Part shown: positions 56,681-64,000 of the stretch, in pieces | Layout: each line of letters starts with the position of its first letter | How positions within the stretch are numbered: position 1 is the first letter of the stretch | DNA from: Excoecaria cochinchinensis | Taxonomy: Eukaryota; Streptophyta; Magnoliopsida; Malpighiales; Euphorbiaceae | NCBI GenBank assembly: GCA_947683425.1 | Contig: CANTUQ010000043.1 | Location: 5,441,501-5,505,500, forward strand | DNA length: 64,000 bases | Reading direction: 5' to 3' | The notes under the pieces: model-generated | The model's database searches: none | What the model was told of the DNA's origin: nothing | Seen by the model: only the letters and a program-made list of their open reading frames with translations | Program-made: the position numbers and the translations under genes

Positions 56681-58617
56681 GGGCCTTCTTTCCCCATTTG
56701 TCTCCTCTTTCTTATTCTTTTGTTTTTCTATGGATTTTTCATGCAATTTCTCATTTTTTTATTATTGTTTAATTTCTCATTTTATTTTGCTCTCAATTGG
56801 GCACTAATATGTCTTTCATTTTGTGAGTTTTCATCTGACTTATTTGGTGAATCTGGAGTTGTTTGTGATGGTGGTCACTGCAATGACCTAAGGGCTCTGG
56901 ACTTTATCTTTTTCATATATGTTGCTATTGTGAATACTATTTTTTTTATCCCGCTAATATAAAAATGGTTAAATATTTTTACTAATTAAATTGGGATTTT
57001 TTATTGATAAATCAAGGACCAATGTCTTATTTCTGAGCAAATAAAACCGACACCTTAATGTCATTTTGTAATAAATGTGCATGCGAGGACTAATGTCCCC
57101 ACCTTTAATGTATACCCCGTTTTATGCATGTTTTGTATTTTATTTACAATGGGAGTTGTATTCTGCCCCTAGTTTTGTTGTAATCTATTTCCATGCACTT
57201 TATTTTAATTACGCTTTGTTTATCATTTTCCCTGAATGGACAACCTGCGCTTTAATTAAATTACACTGAATCGAATGAGAAATGGGATGAAACACTAAAT
57301 TCAAAACTCAATCATAAACTTAACCAAGGTATGACTAAATGGAGAGTCCTTGTCACACCCCAAATCGGGCCTAGTCGGATTCGACTAGCTAAGTCGGATA
57401 AGTGAAGAGCATTTTGGTAATTTTGTTCATGAGGAAATTGGATAATAAGGACTTAAGTGCAAAGTAATTAATTAATTATGTTAAGAGGGGAAAATTATAA
57501 GGTGTGCATGTGTGTATGGAAGTAGGATATAAGTGGGCTAAGAGTTTTTATTGTGTGGTTATGTGTATATGGTGCCTTGGATGTAAGTGATTTATTGGAG
57601 ATTATTAGGTGTGAGTGGTGTATGGTGCAAGAAGTGATTAAGTCTTAAGTGGATTGTTGGGTCCTACAGTGACTTGACACATGGAAGGGGTAGGTAGGAG
57701 CATTGATTGAAGAGTGAGGAAAGGAGAGAGGAGAGAAAAGGGCAGATTTTCTACTCTTTCCTCACGTCTCTCCCTTCTCTCTTTTCCCTATTCTTTCATT
57801 TTTCTGCTCTAGTTACTCTCTTGTGTGTGCTCAACGTGGGTTTTCAAGATTGGAGTTGGATTTCTAAGTTGTGAGCTGAGTTCAAGAGGTAAGATCATGG
57901 GTATTTGTGGCTTCTTCTTCTTCCTCTTTTTCTCCTGCATTTTTTGGGTTTTGAAAGGGGTTCTCATGGTTTGATTTTGTGTTTTGGCTGGGCTTTGTAC
58001 AAGATTTGGAGGAGAAGGGAAAGAGAAGGTTGGATTTTGGAAGTGATCGGTTTGAAGCTTTGATTTCCAGGTTTGGGAGCTATGTGTTATATGATTTTGA
58101 TGTATAAATGATGCATGATTATGTATTGGATAATTTTACATAATTTCTTGGATGTGTTAGACTGTTCATATAGCTTGTGGAGTGTAAAATATGATTTTGG
58201 GGAAAATCTGTTTAGTTTTTGCAAGACCTTTGTTAATTGTTTTTGTGATAAGTTGAGTTATAGACCTTCAAATTGAGTAATTCCAGTTCCATTAGAAATA
58301 TAAGATATAGATCTAAAATTGTCTTTGAAGTACCAGGAGCTAGTTCTTTCTCTAAGACCCTTGAATAAGTTAAAATCTGAAGTGTTTCTGGTTGGATCGG
58401 GTCACTGGAACAGTGTGGATTGTTTAGCTTATATCTGGAGTTTTAGATGTCAAAATTACCTGAAATTTGTCCCATTGTAAACTTAACATCCTAAGAAATA
58501 AATGTTAAGAAGGAATGTTTGCCTGAAAATGTCATTTAGATGTCCGTTTAGGCTGAACAAAAATGAGTTGTGAAGTAGTCCTGAATCATAGCTTCTGTTT
58601 TGCAAGTTTTTGGTAGG

Positions 58618-58723
58618 TCACGGTGGTAACCAAATTCATTACCACCGTGACATATGTAAATCCTGGACAGAATGCTTAGTTTGGGACCTCACGGTGGTAA
58701 CCAAATTCATTACCACTGTGACC
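58618..58723. repeat. TCACGGTGGTAA palindromes (site 1), two units
   Basis: Units at 58618-58650 and 58689-58721, 71 bp apart. The first has a perfect 12-bp stem, TCACGGTGGTAA with TTACCACCGTGA. Its place corresponds to 30126-30163 in the related LTR. Confidence 0.9.
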
Positions 58724-59490
58724 CCTTCTGTCTTGACCACTTTATGCGTTTTTCTTCCCGAATTGCACCCGTTTTGCACCGGAACTCCCTAGGATCCATC
58801 CAATGCATGTTTAGGACTATTAAATGAGTATAATAATAGTTTTCATTTGGAAAATAAACATGAATAGGATTAAGATTAATACAAACGAATGAAATAATTA
58901 GGTGTAATTGTATGATTAGAATCTAGTCCAGTTAAATGACATTTAAGGGTTGTAATACCTTAATCTGTATGAGCTTGTGTAATATGATTAAGTTATACAC
59001 ATTTAAAGGATATCGAATGAATTGGGGTTGCTTGATATGATTTATTAATGTTAGTTGTTGTGGGTGGTATCGTATATCGCCATCTGAAATTGAGTGAGTT
59101 ATGAATGCCAATTTCATGGTTGTTCATCTTGAACATGTAATATTGGATGTGAAAGGTATTATGCATATCTGAACTTATGATCCTCCTCTAAGAATATTAT
59201 GCTATGCTTAAGTGTAAATTGTATCATTGCACGATTAAAACTTTGCATTGTTAAGTATTGGCATAATAATGTTTCCCCTACTTGACCCTGGTGCTATAGA
59301 ATAAAGAATTGGGTATAGTGTGTTGGCATGAATTATATTATACGCCTTGCAATATGAATTGTATGATGCATGACTGATTTAATGATATTTGAATGGTTTA
59401 ATTTTATTATTGAGGTGAGACTATGCTTTTTGATGTGTGAATTGTGGGATTTTGGGAAGTTTGCCTTCAGGAATCGCATCTGTGCGTGGG

Positions 59491-59813
59491 TCACGGTGGC
59501 AACCAACTTAGTTACCACCGTGAGCCATGAACCAAATGCATTCTGCCCAGAGTTTGAACATGTCACAGTGGCAACCAATCTGGTCACCACCGTGAGGTAT
59601 CCAAACTTTAGAGTCTGTCTGGGCAGTGGGTATGTCACGGTGGCAACCCATTTCGTTACCACCGTGAGGTACCCCACAGATACTTTCTGTTTTGAGGTCT
59701 GGGTATGTCACGGTGGCAACCCATTTCGTTACCACCGTGAGGTACCCCAGACATGCATTCTGCCAATGATCCCTGGTATGTCACGGTGGCAACCAATCTG
59801 ATTACCACCGTGA
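59491..59813. repeat. TCACGGTGGCAAC palindrome array (site 2), five units
   Basis: Units start at 59491, 59563, 59635, 59708 and 59781 (period 72-73 bp). Arms TCACGGTGGCAAC and GTTACCACCGTGA pair except for one C-A mismatch. Spacers hold ATTCTG/TTTCTG and TATG before the stem. Confidence 0.92.
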
Positions 59814-60010
59814 CCTACCCTGTTTGTGCAATAAAATCCTTTTTATTACGCATGTTTTAGGAATGTTTAATTATGGATTTTAGCACACAATACCATGTGT
59901 TTTGAGCTATAACTATGTATGTTCTGATTATCATAGAATGTGAATTCTCTGCTTGTCGTAATTAAACTACGGCCATTAACTGTGTAATTCTCCGCCTGCA
60001 AGAGTCAGTC

Positions 60011-60283
60011 TAGTGGATAGTTAGGCATGCCTAATAGAGTCTTTGCTGCAGCTTCTGTTTCCATTTGGACCCCGATCAGGTCCCCGATTGGTTCCTCGCG
60101 AACCTTCTGTAATGTGGTTGGATCTTATTTAAGATCCCCCATAAAAATGTTTGTGAATGAAAAGTAAAATAGTTTGCGATTTGTACCCGTAAGGTACTTT
60201 CTGTAATCGATTTGTACCCGTAAGGTACTTTCTGTAATCGGCTTGTACCCGTAAAGTACTTTCTGTATACTCGTTATCCACTA
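60011..60283 (+). promoter_or_regulatory. Conserved LTR hairpin-chain core
   Basis: TAGTGGATA to TATCCACTA, with TTAGGCATGCCTAA, GGACC/GGTCC, GGTTC/GAACC, GGATCTT/AAGATCC (fully Watson-Crick here) and three successive GTACCCGTAAGGTAC-type hairpins instead of two. Confidence 0.74.
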
Positions 60284-61144
60284 TTTTGAGTCAGCAGGTA
60301 TTCTGTCTATTTTGCCTAATGTGAACAAGAGAATGTGATATTCGATTAAGCATGATTCTGGACATGTGAATCGGTTATGAATCCGAATGTGATTATGAAT
60401 CTCTGAATGGGTTAAGTGTGACCTAAACATGTGAATTAGACACATTTATCTGCATATATGGGTATATGCATGACATAGTGTGAATGTATGGTATGTCAAC
60501 GGTTATGAATATAGGTACGGGAATTAAGATGTGCATGACTGTGACCATGATCTTTTGAATACCATGAATTTGATTAATTATGTCTATAAGAATATGAATT
60601 AACATGTATACGAATGCACACTTGCGTTGTTGAATGCTATGGTTAATAGGCATGTGCCCAAACGTTATTTTGTACTATGGACTGTTATGGTGAAGTATGT
60701 GAATCAAGATACGTACGAATGTGCTCTTGTTCCTGGAATGTCATAAATATTGTGTTACGTTACGTGCCTCCTCTCTCTAGTTTTCCTATTGTAGTGACTT
60801 CGGCATGTGTTCATGTGTTTACGCTTCAAGGCATGATATTGTATGGTTTACAGTTGCACAGGGGAAGTGTGGTGGTTTGATGCTATGCCCTGGGTTTCAT
60901 TTAGTGTAAGCGCCTTGTGGTATGATAAAAGTATGTTTTGATACCTAGTGTCTCGGCATGATAATTAGGTTCGTTACTGCCTAATAATTGTATTGCATGA
61001 GAATATGAACTTCCGAATGCATGGCTTTCCTATGCAGGCTTGTTTATCCATCTGTTGTGATTATTTGCATATGTCATTTGTGTACGTGTTATGCCTTAAC
61101 GATCATTGTGAATGGTCGTCCATATTACTTGTGTGTTCTCCCCA

Positions 61145-61183
61145 CTAAGCGTTTATCGCTTAGCACGGCCTCTTTTCCCGTGC
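61145..61183 (+). promoter_or_regulatory. Paired hairpins before GTGCAGGT
   Basis: CTAAGCG-TTTAT-CGCTTAG then GCACGG-loop-CCGTGC, followed by AGGTGG. Just upstream, ACGATCATT-GTG-AATGGTCGT forms a further 9-bp stem with one G-U pair. Confidence 0.75.
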
Positions 61184-61868
61184 AGGTGGCAGGTTTGGTT
61201 CGGTTCGAGTCGCGCGTCTGCAGGGTCGGCCACATAGGAGTTAGAAGTGTTATGTTATTCTGTTCAGCTTCTGTATTTTGATTTCTGTAATTTGTAGCCT
61301 TTTGATTATGTAAGGATCTTATTGTAAATAAGTTTCAGTTATTTCTCCGCTTTATGCTTCCGCTGAATGATCATATGTATGCATGTGTATATGTTGTGGC
61401 TTAGTGCCTGCATGTATGTGAGTGAGCGTCGGTAGCACACTCGCGTCCTTCCAACGGGGACGTAGGGGGTGTTACAGTCCTGAACCTTCTCTGGTCTTTG
61501 GGCTCAACGAGACGAGAGGGCCATCTCAATATTCTATTGGGGTGAGGCCTCCAAGACACCTCTTGTGTCCCAAAAGGCTCAATTTGCATAGTCCTAGGCA
61601 CCACGAGGCGAGAGGACCATCCTAATGTTCTATTAGGGTGGGGCCTCCAAGACACCTCCGGCTTGCTTATGATGGACATAGCAGCGCTGTCTTAGGCTCA
61701 GTAAGGCTAGACGACCTTTTCTAATGTTCTATTGGGTGGCGACTCCATGAAACCTCCTTGTTGCCCAAAATGGACGCACTTGTAATTCCTTACAAGTTTT
61801 TATGAACCTCTCCCGAAAGCCCTGAAAGCAGGCGGTTCGGGGTGCCCCGGGGTTCGGTGCGCGTCACA

Positions 61869-62043
61869 CCTAGCCACATGTCACTCTATCCTTGGTGGAT
61901 CTTGACCACTCACACCCTACAAATATACAAGACACCACACACAAGACTACCCCTCACTAATGCACACACTACTACCCTATGAGTATGCACACTCTAACTA
62001 AGCCCACCATTCATGCATATAACCCCAAAATAAAAATAACACA
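61869..62043 (-). mobile_element. Chromovirus LTR scrap (reverse)
   Basis: On the - strand a GTGTGCAT-rich stretch with GGGTGTGAGTGG resembles the 5' part of the LTRs at 33660 and 62044. It faces the next LTR head to head. Confidence 0.5.
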
Positions 62044-63117
62044 TGTCACAATCCGAAAAGTACCCTAGAAGGATTCGTGCATATTGAGATGAGTGGTGAC
62101 CAAAGTTTGTGAGTTTTGGCACGTGTTATTCTAAATTAAGTTTTGTGTATGAGTTATGAGTTTTGTTAGAGTGCGATTGCATGTATAGTAGTAGTGTATG
62201 TGTGAGAGGGCTTGGTTATAGTGTGGATGCATATAGGGAGTTAGTATATATATTAGTGAGATTAGAATTGGGTATGGTGTTGTGTTTTGTTGTAGGGTGT
62301 ATTTGGTTAGATTCCTCCAATGGGTTGTTGCCATGTGGATAGTGAGGGTGATTTAAATAGGTTGGAGAGAGAGAGAAAGGGAGTCCCTTTTTCTACCCTT
62401 GCTCACTCGTTCTCTTCTCCCCTCACGCCTCTTCTTCTTCATTTTCTTCTTCCTCTTGCTTCAATGCTAATTGCTCTCTCTTAAGATCAAAGCCCAAAGT
62501 TTAGATGATCAAGTTTGTTAGTCCAAGAGATTTAAGTGAAGATTTGTCAAGGTAAAGTGAGTTCTAAGTTTTGGATTTCCCCTATTCTTCTTGATTTGTT
62601 AAAAACCCTAGATTTATGTTTTGTGCATTTGTGTGTTTTGGTGAGGATTTTGGAAGAGAAAGATCTTGGATGGGTTTTTGGAACAAGAAAGATTATCTAA
62701 GTAAGCTATCAGAGCAAAGGAGTTAAGGTTAGGGTTTTTGTTATTTTGAGATATATTTTGATTTGGGATCTTGTTTAATCTTCTAAAAATTTTATGGAGT
62801 TAAAATTGTTTAGATATGTTCCAAGTGTTATATGTTTGAATAACTTTGGGTTAAGATGTTTTATATGTGGATTATTGAACCAAAGTGTATTTTGATTGCA
62901 ATTTTGAAGTTGTTTTTCTGATTGTCAATTTAAAGAATTTGATTATGATTAATTTATGATTTGATTGTAATAATTGCAATAAAAGTTGGGTTTTGAGTTA
63001 ATTGTGAGGTTTTAAATGAGCTATTTGCATTGTGTTGAAGTTGGAATTGAATGGGAGTTTTGGGTATGATTTTTGGAAGAAGAATTTTTGTAAATTTTTG
63101 CTGGAATCTGGAAAACG

Positions 63118-63505
63118 CGACTCTATCATAAGCGTGATACTTGTCGCGATCGCGACAGAGACGCGTTCTTCGCTACCAATTATCGGTGTTGAGGTGCACT
63201 AGTCGTGCACTTGTGCACGAGACGTGCACGTGTTGGGGTGTACTAGTCGTGCACCTGTGCACGACTGTGCACGAGTCGTGCACAAGGTATACTAGTCGTG
63301 CACCTGTGCATGAGTCATGCACAAGGTGCACGACTATGCACAAGACGTGCACATGGTGCACGAGTCGTGCACTTGGAGCATGAGTCGTGCTCCCGCCCCT
63401 GTTTTCACTCTGTTCCTTTATCATGCTTCGTTATGCTTTTATGTGTGCCTTCACGAGTCGTGACAGTGAGCACGACTCGTGATCGTCTCCTGGGTCGCGA
63501 CAGAC
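63118..63505. repeat. Mixed palindrome array, mainly GTGCACGAGTCGTGCAC
   Basis: Opens with TTGTCGCGATCGCGACAGAG, then about ten GTGCAC words arranged as AGTCGTGCACCTGTGCACGA and GTGCACGAGTCGTGCAC, and closes with TTCACGAGTCGTGACAG and GAGCACGACTCGTGATC. Three word types seen separately elsewhere occur in one array. ORFs on both strands here are repeat artefacts. Confidence 0.9.
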
Positions 63506-63949
63506 CTCTTTGCCTACAATGTTTTTGAAACTTCTCTTCTTTGCATTGTTTCTCACCTATATTATGCATCGATGACTTAAAGTATGAATTATTCAAATGT
63601 TTTTATTTAGGGTAATAATTGAAATATGAGTTTTTATCTGCCATTATTACTGTATAAATATATATGTGTAAGGAAAGGCAAACTTATTTGTTAAGTCTAA
63701 TGAGTGCATGATGCCCAATAATATAGTTATGTTTAATGTGTTTATATGAATATCTGATTCATGAAATAATACATGATTAGTTTTGAATATGATAAATGTA
63801 ATTGTACATATGATATGCAAATATATGAATGTGATCATAAAATAATGTTACAAGTATTTAATGGAAGTATTAAATGGAATGCATATATATAAGTGAAAAT
63901 GTGATGAATTTAATAATGATATGGAAAATTTAGCCTGCGTGAGTCGGTC

Positions 63950-64000
63950 GTGGATAGATAGGCATGCCTATAGAGTTCTATTAGCTGCAGCCCTCTGTTC
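63950..64000 (+). promoter_or_regulatory. Hairpin-chain core, first part only
   Basis: GTGGATA followed by ATAGGCATGCCTAT. The outer pair of the palindrome is A-T here and T-A in the other copies, and AGAG...CTCT is kept. The window ends before the rest. Confidence 0.65.

Larger units (their letters stand above)
57351..61476 (+). mobile_element. Large chromovirus solo LTR
   Basis: Starts TGTCACACCCCAAATCGGGCC and ends GGGGGTGTTACA, 4126 bp, target duplication GTCCT at 57346-57350 and 61477-61481. Same family as the LTR at 27655-31540 (shared start, shared blocks around both array sites, core and hairpins), but its palindromes use TCACGGTGGTAA instead of TCGCGA. Internal ORFs, including 59370-59801, are array read-through. 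Confidence 0.93.
55330..61868 (+). mobile_element. Tat LTR (Tat-4), split by a solo LTR
   Basis: The segment 55330-57350 plus 61477-61868 gives about 2.4 kb. The right part ends GGTTCGGTGCGCGTCACA as Tat-1 does, and shares its GGGAGTTGTATTCTGCCCCTA (about 57150) and TTGGGTGGCGACTCCATG blocks. The left end at TGTAACATCC is a guess. No primer site follows the right end, so this is a solo or truncated LTR. ORFs in the CpG-rich blocks are artefacts. Confidence 0.7.
62044..64000 (+). mobile_element. Chromovirus LTR, 5' part, runs off the window
   Basis: Starts TGTCACAATCCG, followed by TGTGAGTTTTGGCACGTGTT as in other chromovirus LTRs (TGTGAGTTTTGGCATGTGTA at 33713). It contains a palindrome array and the first bases of the hairpin-chain core. 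No gene seen. Confidence 0.7.

Noticed and set aside
63141..63424. ORFs with repeated STSCTR/HESCTR text
   Set aside because: Translation of the GTGCAC array on both strands.

Overview
The window looks like a heterochromatic, retrotransposon-packed stretch of an angiosperm nuclear genome. No host gene, rRNA, tRNA or organellar sequence was recognised on either strand. Almost every kilobase can be assigned to LTR retrotransposons: Athila-like and Tat/Ogre-like Ty3/gypsy elements, chromoviruses of the Tekay/Del type with an initiator-Met tRNA primer site, and one Ty1/copia scrap. No gag-pol set is intact. Premature stops are mostly TAG or TGA at codons that were probably CAG or CGA, as expected from decay of methylated cytosines.

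Layout. 1-2492: LTR ends and a copia reverse-transcriptase fragment. 2493-6061: Tat LTR, tRNA-Arg-type primer site and leader (Tat-1, + strand). 6062-6241: a chromovirus LTR scrap. 6242-6801 and 19669-21834: a Tat element on the - strand (Tat-3), split by a complete 12.9-kb Athila-like element (6802-19663, target duplication CATTT) that has LTRs, tRNA-Asp primer site, gag, protease, RT, RNase H, integrase and an env-position ORF. 21835-31540: a truncated LTR followed by a non-autonomous large-LTR element on the - strand whose only ORF is a gag start joined to zinc knuckles. 31541-33659 and 45063-50152: a rearranged Tat element (Tat-2, mainly - strand), interrupted by a Tekay-like element (33660-45062, target duplication TCTTG) whose own 5' LTR carries a solo LTR (34454-36012, target duplication GATAT). 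50153-55329: the 3' half of another chromovirus. 55330-61868: a Tat LTR split by a 4.1-kb solo LTR (57351-61476, target duplication GTCCT). 61869-64000: LTR pieces running off the window.

The most interesting signal lies inside the LTRs. Two modules recur. The first is an array of short palindromes built from one word that differs between LTRs (TCGCGAGCGCGA, GTCACGAGTCGTGAC, GTGCACGAGTCGTGCAC, TCACGGTGACAATGAA and others). Several arrays have a regular 70-75 bp period and are shared by unrelated lineages. In two LTRs of one family the word differs between the LTRs, yet inside each LTR two separate sites use the same word. The second is a conserved core of about 220-270 nt downstream of the array. 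It is a chain of small hairpins bracketed by TAGTGGATA and TATCCACTA, followed by two more hairpins near GTGCAGGT, with arm changes that preserve pairing between copies. Together they suggest a structured LTR RNA or DNA element, hypervariable upstream and conserved downstream.
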